From contig NZ_CP166850.1 of assembly GCF_041346945.1 (NCBI RefSeq), forward strand, positions 8,106,501 to 8,170,500: 64,000 bases of DNA. The letters run 5' to 3'. This DNA is from Amycolatopsis sp. cg9 (GTDB lineage: Bacteria; Actinomycetota; Actinomycetes; Mycobacteriales; Pseudonocardiaceae). The notes beneath the pieces were generated by a model. It was not told the origin of the DNA, searched no databases, and worked only from the letters and a program-made list of their open reading frames with translations. Position numbers and translations under genes: made by a program. Below, one piece after another: positions 8,650 to 16,669 of this stretch (positions are counted from its first letter, which is position 1; each line of letters starts with the position of its first letter).

Positions 8650-11222
8650 CAGAACACCCCTCCGTTGCCGAAGTAGTTGTGGGCCTCCCCCGATTCGCGG
8701 TCTTCGCAGTAGTAGCGGACGAACTCCGCGAAGCGGCCGGACGGGATCTCCGCCAGGCACGGCGGCAGGGGCGGCGGGAAGCCGATGTCCTCGCCGACGT
8801 GGCGGCGCAGGCACGCGAACAGCTCGTCGGCGAATTCGAAGTACAGCCGGTAGGACGGCGTCTTGTAGGCGTGGATCGGCGTGAAGTCGACGACGCGCAT
8901 CTCGCCGCGGATTTCCGCGATCCGCCGGGCCAGCCGGGCGGCGAACCCGGCGCCGAAGAACGCGATCACGGCGTCGTCTTCGAGCAGCCCGGGAGTGAGG
9001 AGCACCGGCAGGATGGTGTTCTTCGGCGTGAAGTCCTTGATCGAGAACTCCCACGCCTGCCGCGCCTCGGCCTCGGTCAGGTCCGAAGCGGCCGCGGGGA
9101 CGGCGGGCCGGATGTCGCGCATGACGATGATGCCGTCCGAGCCGTACGCCCGGCCCGCGATGACCTCGTCGATGGCGTGGTCGACGCGCCGCGGGTTGAT
9201 CTCGACGCGCGACCGCGGCGCGTAGGTGATCGCGTCCCCGCCGCTGGCCACCTTGATCCCGAAGTCCCAGTCGTCGGAGAGGTGGTTGACGAACTTCCCG
9301 TCCTGCAGCTGGTAGAAGATCTCGATGCCGCCGGCGCGCTCGTAGGCGTCGCGCTCGACGGCGAACCCCTTGCCGTCCGGGAAACCGCCGAACAGCGAAA
9401 ACGTCACGGCGCGGCACCGCAGCGTCCGCTGGATCGCGTCCCACAGCCGCGGCCGCCCGGTGAAGTGCGCGGGGTCGTAGTAGTAGTCGCAGACGCCGAT
9501 CGCGGCCTTGCTCGTCTCCATCGCGGCGAAGAGCTCGCTGAGCCAGTGCGCGTCGACCCGGCAGTCGGCGTCGGCCGAGACGAGGTAGAAGCGTTCGCCG
9601 GGGTCGGTGTCGGGCCGGTTGCGGCTGCGCGCCGCGGCGAAGTCCATCCCGGCCCGCCGCGCGCAGGAAACGCCCTGCTCGGACTCGTGGATGACGTGCA
9701 GCGCGAGCTCCGGGTGGGCCGCCGCGAAGTCCCGGGCGATCGCGACGGTGTCGTCGGTCGAGTTGTTGTCCACCAGCACGACCTCGTAGCTGCTCCGGTC
9801 GAGGGGCCCGTCGCCGTCGCGCTGGTCGTGCAGCGTCCGCAGCACCTCCGGCAGGTTCGCGGCTTCGTTGTACACCGGCAGCACGACGCTCAGCCGCGTG
9901 CCCGCCCCCATCGGCGGCGGGTAGAGCCGGTCGACGAGGCCGCCGACGACCGGCGTGCCGAACCGCGCCCGCCCGAGTTCCGAGTTCGCCCGCACCACTT
10001 CCGCCCGCTTCCCTTCGTCGGTGATCAGCTCGGCCACCTCGCGGGCGAACGCCGCGTCCGGCAGGTCGCGCGCCCGGATGTCCAGCACCGGGGCCCGGAA
10101 CCCGCCGTAGACGACGTCGTACAGCTCGTACCCGCTGGTAATGTACGGCGTCCCGGAGGCGATGGCTTCGCTGACCGGGTTGCCGTAGCTCTCGTAGTCG
10201 TAGGAGGTCAGGAACGACACGACCGTCGCGTGCGCCAGGAGGTCGCGCACCGAATAGCGGCTGGGCACAGCGGTGTCGTACGGCGTCAGCCACCCGCCGA
10301 AGACGACCCGGTCGCGCACGCCGAGGCGGCCGGCCAAGGCGACGAGCCGGGCGTGCTCGGCGGGTGCCTCCTCGACGTCGCCGGCGACGAACAGCCACGC
10401 GTCCGGCAGCAGCGCCAGCAGGTGCAGGTCCCGGTCGACGCGCTTCTGCGGGATGATCCGCGTGATCCGGGCCAGCAGCGGGACGCCGGCGGGAATGCCG
10501 TGGTCCCGGCGGAAACCGGCGTTGCGCTCGTCGATCCGCGCCGGCGCGATGGCGAACGCGTTGGGCAGGACGTCGATGTTCCGCAGGCCGGGGACCCATT
10601 CCAGCGTCCGGGCCTTCGCCTGCTCGTGGAGCGCGAAGTAGTGGATGTGCGGCGAGTTCCGCGGCGCGGGGACACCGGGGTACGGGAACCGGCCGTACTT
10701 CTCGATCCCCGGTTCGCTCTGCCACATCAGGTCGTGGTCGCGCCAGAGCACGAACCGGCCGAGCCGGTGGCGGGCGCCGTAGCGGTCGATCGCCCGGTAC
10801 AGGGCTTCGGTGTAGGTCAGGTTCTCCGGCAGGGTCCCGTTCTCCACCACCACCATGGTCACGCCGAGGCGTTCCCAGGTCGCCACGATCCGCGCGGCCA
10901 GCTCACCGGCGATCCGGTCGACCTCCGGGCGGAGGGTTTCGTCCCCGCCCTGGACCACCTCCCGCAGCACCTGCTCGACGAAGGCGCGGTCGTAGCCGCG
11001 GATCTCCTCGACGCCTTCGACGCGGTCGAGCGTGACCCAGTCCGGCAGCAGGCCCGCCTCGTCGCGGTACGGCCGGAAGAAGGCACCCTTGTCGGCCTTG
11101 ATGTCGTAGCCGAGGTCGAGGTGCACCCGGCGCCCGGGCAGCCGGCCCGCCGTCTTGAGGAACTCGACCACGACCCCGGACAGCGGAGTGGCGTCGAAGG
11201 ACACGCCCCAGAGCACTGACAT
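8649..11222 (-). CDS. Two-domain glycosyltransferase (GT-B fused to GT-A)
   Basis: An 857-aa cytoplasmic protein. Residues about 1-435 look like a GT4-type GT-B fold: donor-side motif ITRIIPQKRVDRDLHLLALL, then SYDYESYGNPVSEAIASGTPYI with the E-x7-E-like pattern. Residues about 440-700 are a GT2-type GT-A domain: SVVLPVYNEAANLPEVL, VDNNSTDDT, VSADADCRVD as the DxD region, and DWDFG. The last ~150 residues (FSIKDFTPKNTILPVLL onward) are not recognised. Two glycosyl transfers by one protein suggest a repeating or capped glycan. It is transcribed divergently from the two-component system across a 138-bp gap and is coupled to the radical SAM gene. Confidence 0.88.
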   Translation of the reverse strand: MSVLWGVSFDATPLSGVVVEFLKTAGRLPGRRVHLDLGYDIKADKGAFFRPYRDEAGLLPDWVTLDRVEGVEEIRGYDRAFVEQVLREVVQGGDETLRPEVDRIAGELAARIVATWERLGVTMVVVENGTLPENLTYTEALYRAIDRYGARHRLGRFVLWRDHDLMWQSEPGIEKYGRFPYPGVPAPRNSPHIHYFALHEQAKARTLEWVPGLRNIDVLPNAFAIAPARIDERNAGFRRDHGIPAGVPLLARITRIIPQKRVDRDLHLLALLPDAWLFVAGDVEEAPAEHARLVALAGRLGVRDRVVFGGWLTPYDTAVPSRYSVRDLLAHATVVSFLTSYDYESYGNPVSEAIASGTPYITSGYELYDVVYGGFRAPVLDIRARDLPDAAFAREVAELITDEGKRAEVVRANSELGRARFGTPVVGGLVDRLYPPPMGAGTRLSVVLPVYNEAANLPEVLRTLHDQRDGDGPLDRSSYEVVLVDNNSTDDTVAIARDFAAAHPELALHVIHESEQGVSCARRAGMDFAAARSRNRPDTDPGERFYLVSADADCRVDAHWLSELFAAMETSKAAIGVCDYYYDPAHFTGRPRLWDAIQRTLRCRAVTFSLFGGFPDGKGFAVERDAYERAGGIEIFYQLQDGKFVNHLSDDWDFGIKVASGGDAITYAPRSRVEINPRRVDHAIDEVIAGRAYGSDGIIVMRDIRPAVPAAASDLTEAEARQAWEFSIKDFTPKNTILPVLLTPGLLEDDAVIAFFGAGFAARLARRIAEIRGEMRVVDFTPIHAYKTPSYRLYFEFADELFACLRRHVGEDIGFPPPLPPCLAEIPSGRFAEFVRYYCEDRESGEAHNYFGNGGVF

Positions 11223-11360
11223 CGATGTCGGACTCCCGTCTCGGCTTCGCCGTCACCGCCAGCCTACGGGTTGTGGCAGCGGGCGGCCGCGTGAGCAGAG
11301 AGCGCTTTCCTTGGGCCCGCGGTGGTTGACCGCGGGCCAGCGACACCCCAGAGTGGCTCC

Positions 11361-12443
11361 ATGAACCGGGCCCTCGGGGTGCTGACCTGCGGCGCCTTCC
11401 TCTCCGTCGTGCTCGGGGTCCTCGGTTCCGGGGAGCCCGTCCTCTCGCTCGTGCTGGGCGCCGTCTTCACCGCGCTCGCCACGCTCGGCTTCGGCTGGGT
11501 GCAGGACCGCGGCCGGCTCGTGTGGGCCGCGGGCTACGTCGCCGTGCAGCTCCCGCTCGCCTTCGTCATCTTCACGGTCAACGCCGGTGTCGGCGCGACG
11601 CTGTTCCTGGTCGTGCTGGTCAGCCAGTGCGTGCTGCTGCGGCTGCCGCTCCCGGTCGTCGCGCTGGTGATCGCCGTGGTGCCGCTCGTGCACCTCGGGA
11701 TGTCGCTCGGCGAAGGCCTGCGCGAAGGGCTCGGCACGCTGGTCTCCGTGCTGTTCGCGGCCGTCATCACCGAGCTGCTGGTGCGCGAGCAGCGGTCCCG
11801 CGGCGAGCTCGCCGAGGCGCACGAGAAGCTGCGCGACTACGCCACCCAGGCCGAACGGCTGGCGACCGCGCAGGAGCGCAACCGGGTCGCGCGCGACATC
11901 CACGACGGGCTCGGGCATTCGCTCACCGTCGTGCAGATGCAGGTCAAGGCCGCGCGAGCGGTGCTGCCGACCGATCCCGCCAAGGCCGACGACGTCCTGG
12001 CCAAGGCCCAGGAGCAGGCCGAGAACGCCCTCGCCGAAGTCCGCCGGTCGGTCAAGGCGCTGCGCGAACCGCGGCCGGCGCCGTTGCCGGAAGCGCTGAC
12101 CGCGCTGGTCTCGGAGGCCGGTGTCCCGGCGCGGCTCACCGTGTCCGGCGCCGAACGCCCGCTGCCGGAAGAGCACCGGGAGGCACTGTTCCGGGCCGCG
12201 CAGGAGGGGCTGACGAACGTCCGGAAGCACGCGGCCGCCGCGCAGGTGGACCTCCGGCTGGACTACGCCGAGACGTCGGTGCGGGTCTCGGTGCGCGACG
12301 ACGGCGTCGGCACCGGCGGTGGCGCGGCCATCGGTTTCGGCTTGCTGGGGTTGCGGGAACGCGCCGAGGACCTGGGTGGCAAGCTCGACTTCACCTCGGC
12401 GCCGGGCGAGGGCAGCGCGCTGAGCATGGAGGTACCGGGATGA
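11361..12443 (+). CDS. Sensor histidine kinase, NarL/DesK type
   Basis: A 360-aa membrane kinase. Five to six hydrophobic segments span residues 1-140. The HisKA_3 dimerisation helix carries ARDIHDGLGHSLT with phospho-acceptor His181, and the HATPase_c domain shows AAQEGLTNVRKHA (N box) and DDGVG...GFGLLGLRERAEDLGG. There is no extracytoplasmic sensor domain, so it probably senses a membrane signal. ATG 11361 is preferred over 11322 because the latter adds 13 non-conserved residues. Its stop overlaps the response-regulator start (ATGA). Confidence 0.94.
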   Translation: MNRALGVLTCGAFLSVVLGVLGSGEPVLSLVLGAVFTALATLGFGWVQDRGRLVWAAGYVAVQLPLAFVIFTVNAGVGATLFLVVLVSQCVLLRLPLPVVALVIAVVPLVHLGMSLGEGLREGLGTLVSVLFAAVITELLVREQRSRGELAEAHEKLRDYATQAERLATAQERNRVARDIHDGLGHSLTVVQMQVKAARAVLPTDPAKADDVLAKAQEQAENALAEVRRSVKALREPRPAPLPEALTALVSEAGVPARLTVSGAERPLPEEHREALFRAAQEGLTNVRKHAAAAQVDLRLDYAETSVRVSVRDDGVGTGGGAAIGFGLLGLRERAEDLGGKLDFTSAPGEGSALSMEVPG

Positions 12444-13093
12444 CGCCGGTCCGCGTCCTGCTGGTCGACGACCAGGCCCTCTTCCGCGAAGCCCTCGCCA
12501 CCCTCCTCGCCACCCACGACGGCATCGACGTCGTCGGCGAAGCGGGCAACGGCGCCGAAGCGCTGAGCCAGGCCACCGCCCTGAGCCCGGACGTCGTCCT
12601 GATGGACCTGCGCATGCCGGTCCTCGACGGCGTGGGCGCCACCCGGCGGCTGCGGCTGGCGCACCCCGGTGTCCGGGTCATCGCGCTGACCACCTTCGAC
12701 GACGACGAGGACGTCTTCGCTGCCCTGCGCGCGGGCGCCGTCGGGTACCTGCTGAAGGACGTCTCGTCGGCGCGCCTGGTGGAGGCGGTGCTGGCCGCCG
12801 CCCGCGGGGAATCCGTGCTGCAGCCGTCGGTCGCCGCGAAGGTCGTCGCGCGGTTCGCCGAGCTGCCGGCCGCGCCGGAGCCCCGGCCGCAGCCGCTGGT
12901 CGTGCCGCTGTCGGACCGCGAGCTCGAGGTGCTGCGCCTGCTCGCCGGCGGGCGCAGCAACCGGGAGATCGCCACGACGCTGTTCCTCGCCGAGGGCACG
13001 GTGAAGAACCACGTGACGAACCTGCTGGGCAAGCTCGGTGCCCGCGACCGCACGCAGGCGGCGTTGCGCGCGAGGGACCTCGGCCTGCTCTGA
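12440..13093 (+). CDS. Response regulator, NarL/LuxR family
   Basis: A 217-aa partner of the kinase, coupled to it by a 4-nt ATGA overlap. The receiver domain shows acidic pocket DD (10-11), phospho-acceptor Asp56 in DVVLMDLRMP, Thr in ALTTFD and Lys in LLKD. The C-terminal LuxR-type HTH (about 152-212) reads LSDRELEVLRLLAGGRSNREIA...LAEGTVKNHVTNLLGKLGARDR. Targets are unknown; a 14-bp palindrome just downstream, upstream of the small membrane gene, is a good candidate site. Confidence 0.95.
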   Translation: MTPVRVLLVDDQALFREALATLLATHDGIDVVGEAGNGAEALSQATALSPDVVLMDLRMPVLDGVGATRRLRLAHPGVRVIALTTFDDDEDVFAALRAGAVGYLLKDVSSARLVEAVLAAARGESVLQPSVAAKVVARFAELPAAPEPRPQPLVVPLSDRELEVLRLLAGGRSNREIATTLFLAEGTVKNHVTNLLGKLGARDRTQAALRARDLGLL

Positions 13094-13102
13094 CGCGGTC
13101 AC

Positions 13103-13116
13103 ATGACCCGGGTCAT
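13103..13116. promoter_or_regulatory. Perfect 14-bp palindrome, candidate response-regulator operator
   Basis: ATGACCCGGGTCAT is a perfect dyad 10 nt after the response-regulator stop and 70 nt before the next start (13186). NarL-type regulators bind short dyads, so regulation of the downstream membrane protein by this two-component system is a reasonable inference. No -35/-10 was identified with confidence. Confidence 0.5.
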
Positions 13117-13185
13117 GACTTCCGGCACCTGGCAGCGCGGCACCGGACCGGGATTCTCGTCCAGGACACCCTGGAGGGACCCGAG

Positions 13186-13575
13186 ATGACCACCACCGAG
13201 ACACCCCGATCCACCCCCCGCAAACTGGCCCGCTTCGCCGGGCACTACGCCGAAATGGTCGCCGCCATGCTCATCGGCATGGTCGCGTTCGGTCCGCTGT
13301 GGCCGTCCGCCTGGCTCGAGCGGGCCGACGCCGGCGCGCTCGTGATGGCCACGAACATGACCGTCGCGATGGCGCTCGCCATGGTGCTGCGCCGGCACTC
13401 GTGGCCGCGGATCGCCGAGATGGCCGCCGTGATGTACCTGCCGTTCGTGGCGCTGCTCGTGCCGTTCTGGCTCGGCGCGCTGTCCGGCACCGCGCTGATG
13501 GTCGCCGGGCACGTGGTCATGTTCCCGCTGATGCTCGCCGCCATGGTGTGGCGCCGCGCCGAGTACTGGCACTGA
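13186..13575 (+). CDS. Small four-helix membrane protein
   Basis: A 129-aa protein with a 15-residue basic N-terminus and four hydrophobic segments (about 22-42, 52-68, 79-97 and 100-120), ending in VWRRAEYWH. GGAGGGA precedes the ATG. Similar unnamed membrane proteins often sit next to NarL-type kinase/regulator pairs in actinomycetes. The PfpI-like gene begins one base after its stop, so the two form an operon. Function unknown. Confidence 0.8.
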   Translation: MTTTETPRSTPRKLARFAGHYAEMVAAMLIGMVAFGPLWPSAWLERADAGALVMATNMTVAMALAMVLRRHSWPRIAEMAAVMYLPFVALLVPFWLGALSGTALMVAGHVVMFPLMLAAMVWRRAEYWH

Positions 13576-13576
13576 C

Positions 13577-14887
13577 GTGCGGACCTTCCTGAAGTGGTTC
13601 GCGCTCGTCGTCGCCGTGCTCGCCGTCCCGGCCACCGGTGCGACCGTCTCCGCCCTCTCGGCGTTCGACGCCCTCTACGCCCCCGGCCCGCCGCGGCCCC
13701 TCCCGGTCGCGGCGCCGCTCCCCCACGACCCGGCCAAGCCGACCGCGGTGATCGTCGTCGGCGACCACGGCGCGGTCGTCTCCGACGCGCTGGCGCCGTA
13801 CGAGATCCTGGCCGCGACCGGGAAGTTCAACGTCTACACCGTCGCGCCGCACCGCGAGCCGAAACCGCTGACCGGCGGCCTCGACCTGGTGCCGGACTTC
13901 GGCTTCGACGAGCTCGCCGCACGGCTCGGCTCGAAGGCGCCGGACCTCGTGGTAGTGCCCGCCCTGCCCGACGTCGGCGAGGCCGGCAGTGACGTCGTCA
14001 CGGCGTGGCTGCGCGCCCAGGCCGCCCGCGGCGCGAAGCTGCTGAGCGTCTGCAACGGCGGCGGCGTGCTCGCCTCGGCCGGGCTGCTCGACGGGCGCCC
14101 GGCCACCGCGCACTGGCTGAAGCTCGACGACTGGGCGAAGGAATACCCGGCCGTGAAGTGGGTGCGCGGCCAGCGGTTCGTCGACGACGGCGACGTCGTC
14201 ACCACCGCCGGGATCCTCTCCGGCATCGACGGCACGCTGCACTGGGTCGAACGGCTCGCCGGGCCCGCGGTGGCGGCCGGCGCCGCGGCGAAGATCGGCT
14301 GGCGGCACTACGGCACCCAGGTGCCGGTGACTCCGCCCGCCGGGATCCCGGACGCGGCCGCGATCGTCAACGCGGGCTTCCGCTGGAACCCCGACACCGT
14401 CGGGGTGCTGCTCACCAACGGTGTCGGGGAGATCGAGCTGTCCTCGGTGTTCGACACCCAAGGCCAGTCGCTGTCCTCGCGCACGCTCGCCGTCAGCGCC
14501 GACGGCGGCCCGGTCCGGTCGCGGCACGGGCTGACCTTCCTGCCGCGGGCGGCCGTCACCGCACCGGGCCTGGACCGGCTGCTCGTGCCGGGCGCGGCGC
14601 GCGGGGTCACGCCGCCACCCGGCGGGCCGGCCCCCGAGTACGTCCACGACCGGCCCGGCTTCGCCTACGACACCGCGGTGAGCGGGCTCGCGCGCAGCAC
14701 CGACGTCGCGACCGCCCGGTGGACGGCCAAGGTGCTGGAACTGCCGACGGACGGGGTCGTGTTCGAAGGCCGGGCCTGGCCGTGGCTGCCCACCGCCGTG
14801 CCGATCGCGCTCATCCTGCTCGGCGCGGCGGTGGTCGTGGCCGTCCGCCGGATCAGGGCGCCCAGGGCTGGGCCACGACCCAGCTGA
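13577..14887 (+). CDS. Membrane-anchored DJ-1/PfpI-family protein
   Basis: A 436-aa protein starting at GTG directly after the previous stop. An N-terminal hydrophobic segment (about 7-27) and a C-terminal helix (about 405-425, PIALILLGAAVVVAVRRI) flank a DJ-1/PfpI domain (about 55-230). The nucleophile-elbow Cys159 lies in LLSVCNGGGVLASAGLL and the following ATAHW resembles the transcription-regulator-like subfamily. Residues about 235-400 form a second, unrecognised extracytoplasmic region. Its 3' end overlaps the convergent arabinofuranosidase gene by 35 bp. Role unknown; stress or peptide/amide hydrolysis is possible. Confidence 0.85.
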   Translation: MRTFLKWFALVVAVLAVPATGATVSALSAFDALYAPGPPRPLPVAAPLPHDPAKPTAVIVVGDHGAVVSDALAPYEILAATGKFNVYTVAPHREPKPLTGGLDLVPDFGFDELAARLGSKAPDLVVVPALPDVGEAGSDVVTAWLRAQAARGAKLLSVCNGGGVLASAGLLDGRPATAHWLKLDDWAKEYPAVKWVRGQRFVDDGDVVTTAGILSGIDGTLHWVERLAGPAVAAGAAAKIGWRHYGTQVPVTPPAGIPDAAAIVNAGFRWNPDTVGVLLTNGVGEIELSSVFDTQGQSLSSRTLAVSADGGPVRSRHGLTFLPRAAVTAPGLDRLLVPGAARGVTPPPGGPAPEYVHDRPGFAYDTAVSGLARSTDVATARWTAKVLELPTDGVVFEGRAWPWLPTAVPIALILLGAAVVVAVRRIRAPRAGPRPS

Positions 14888-16409
14888 CGTCGTCGTTGTA
14901 CGAGCCGGCGGCGTCCCAGGCGTGGGCGCCGCTGGTGTCGGCGATGTAGAGGGTGTTGTTGTAGTGGCGCAGGTACTTGCCGGAGTAGTTGTAGGACCGG
15001 AACGACGAGCCCTGGCCGTTCTTCCCGGCCACCGGGCAGAACGTCGCGTCGGCGCGGAAGGCCGCGCTGCCGTCCATCGGCTGGCGGTGGACCTGGAAGT
15101 CGAAGTGCCGCAGGAAGTCACCGGGGTAGTTGCGGGATTCGAACGACACGCAGGACGCGCTGGCGAGCCCGCGGCGGACGATCCAGGTGGCGTCGTTCTT
15201 GTCCAAAGTGGAGCTGATGGGCGAGATCACCGCGTTGTCGTTCTGGTGGCGGATGTAGTCACCGGTGCAGCACGCGGTGGTCGCGCGCAGGGAGATCTCC
15301 GAAGCGGGGTTCAGGGTGCCGGTGGACCCGGTCGGCCCGCCGTAGCCGACGGAGACGACGTTGGCCTGGACCGCGTTGTCGGCCGCGTCGGTCGGCAGGC
15401 CGGCGGTCATCACGCCTTCGAAGAACGAGCCGATCGACCCGTTGCTGTTGTCCCCGCCGGTGCCGAGCACGATCGCGCCTTCCTGGTGCATCGGCGAATA
15501 CCCGGCCCGCGTCGGCTCCGGGCCGGAGTACGTCGTCCGCAGCCCGCCGGACTGGGCGTTGCCGTCCTTGAGCGCGAAGAAGTTCTGGCCGTTGTTCTTC
15601 AGCAGGGCCGTGACGAACGGTGCGGTGGTCCCGGTGTTGGCGGTGTTCTGGCTGCCGCCCGCGCTCGACTGGAACAGCCCGTTCTCGAGATCGGCCTGCA
15701 CCCACGGACCGGCGCCGTAGCAGGGCTGGAACCAGCACTCGGTGCCGAAGTTGATGGCGTCCATGTGGCCGTTGCCGGTGTCCTGGTTGTTCGTCTCGGC
15801 GTTGCCGTAGTCGAAGCAGCAGGCCCCGTTGACGTGGGTGCCGGAGGTGATCATGTACATGCCTTCGGGCTGCCCGTTCTTCGCGACGCCGGACGTGGAG
15901 TTGTCGCGGTAGCCCATCCGGCCGGAGAAGGACGCGCCGTAGACCTGGTGCCCGCCGGCGGTCACCGGCAGGGCGTCGGCCGGCACCCCGGTGTCCTGCC
16001 CGCCCGCGCCGCCGGGACCTTCGATCGTCAGGTCGTTGTGGCGCGGGGACTGGTCGTAGAGCTCGGTGATCAGGCACGTCGTCCCGGCGCAGAACGAATC
16101 CTGGGCGGCGGCGTTGGCGTAGCCGCCGGCGGCCAGCAGGCCGATGTTCGCCTTCGCGCCGTCGGATGCGCGCTGGACCTGGTAGAGCGGGCCGTTGTAG
16201 GCGGCGTAGAGGGCGCGGGTGGTGCTGTGCGCGGCGACGCACGGCGTGCCGGCCGCCCCGTAGCTGTCGCAGGGCAGCGACGCGGCGGCCGAAGCCGTGG
16301 ACGCGGACACGAGGCTCGCCAGAGCCAGTACCACCGCGCCGGTCAGCGCGAGCAAAAACCGGCGCCGGATGTTAGCGCTAACATTCTTGCCGTCTCGACG
16401 GTGAGACAT
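14853..16409 (-). CDS. Secreted GH54 alpha-L-arabinofuranosidase with CBM42
   Basis: A 518-aa extracellular enzyme releasing terminal arabinofuranose from arabinan or arabinoxylan. ATG 16409 has GGAGG 5 nt upstream; the in-frame ATG at 16421 does not. The signal peptide runs to about residue 42. The GH54 catalytic domain (about 45-370) shows LPCDSYGAAGTPCVAAHSTT, LYDQSPRHNDL, DAINFGTECWF with the nucleophile-region Glu, and LGTGGDNSNGSIGSFFEGVMT with the acid-region Asp. The C-terminal AbfB/CBM42 domain (about 375-518) has the beta-trefoil repeats SFESRNYPGDFLRHFDF and SFRSYNYSGKYLRHYN. A LacI-type operator lies inside its first codons. Confidence 0.95.
   Translation of the reverse strand: MSHRRDGKNVSANIRRRFLLALTGAVVLALASLVSASTASAAASLPCDSYGAAGTPCVAAHSTTRALYAAYNGPLYQVQRASDGAKANIGLLAAGGYANAAAQDSFCAGTTCLITELYDQSPRHNDLTIEGPGGAGGQDTGVPADALPVTAGGHQVYGASFSGRMGYRDNSTSGVAKNGQPEGMYMITSGTHVNGACCFDYGNAETNNQDTGNGHMDAINFGTECWFQPCYGAGPWVQADLENGLFQSSAGGSQNTANTGTTAPFVTALLKNNGQNFFALKDGNAQSGGLRTTYSGPEPTRAGYSPMHQEGAIVLGTGGDNSNGSIGSFFEGVMTAGLPTDAADNAVQANVVSVGYGGPTGSTGTLNPASEISLRATTACCTGDYIRHQNDNAVISPISSTLDKNDATWIVRRGLASASCVSFESRNYPGDFLRHFDFQVHRQPMDGSAAFRADATFCPVAGKNGQGSSFRSYNYSGKYLRHYNNTLYIADTSGAHAWDAAGSYNDDVSWVVAQPWAP
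16369..16384. promoter_or_regulatory. LacI-family operator inside the arabinofuranosidase start
   Basis: ATGTTAGCGCTAACAT is a perfect 16-bp dyad with central CG, typical of LacI/GalR operators of arabinan or pentose genes in actinomycetes. It covers codons 9-14 of the gene, so a bound repressor would act as a roadblock rather than by promoter occlusion. Confidence 0.7.
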
Positions 16410-16521
16410 AAAAGCCTCCATGGCTTGGCCGAATGATGTGAGCGTTACCAGCGAGCACTATCCAGTCCGGACCCCCGTTTCGTCAACGCTCCCATCAGGC
16501 GCAAAACGGACGGGCGGTCGA

Positions 16522-16537
16522 CCTAAAACGATTTAGG
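16522..16537. promoter_or_regulatory. Second LacI-type operator candidate between the glycosidases
   Basis: CCTAAA-ACGA-TTTAGG is a 16-nt dyad resembling LacI-family sites with a central CG. It lies about midway in the 260-bp divergent intergenic region, 41 nt upstream of the rhamnosidase -35 and on the promoter side of the arabinofuranosidase. Confidence 0.5.
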
Positions 16538-16577
16538 CATCCGCGCGCCGGTGCGGCTCGTGCGCCCCGGTGGAGTA

Positions 16578-16606
16578 TTGCCAACGTGTGAGTTCGTGAT
16601 TACAGT
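16578..16606 (+). promoter_or_regulatory. Promoter of the GH78 gene
   Basis: TTGCCA (16578-16583) and TACAGT (16601-16606) have an optimal 17-nt spacer, 64 nt upstream of the rhamnosidase ATG. A partly symmetric LacI-like sequence, TTGAAACGTTCAAA at 16623-16636, sits just after the predicted transcription start, where a repressor could block elongation. Confidence 0.6.
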
Positions 16607-16669
16607 CACGTATCACGTCATATTGAAACGTTCAAATTCGTCGCCCATCCCCGCCACCAGGGAGCCCGT

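Noticed and set aside
8650..10725. Continuation of the radical SAM frame far upstream, giving an apparent 1174-aa protein
   Set aside because: The upstream part is a frame shadow of the glycosyltransferase (Arg/Ala-rich); the real start is the coupled ATG at 8649.
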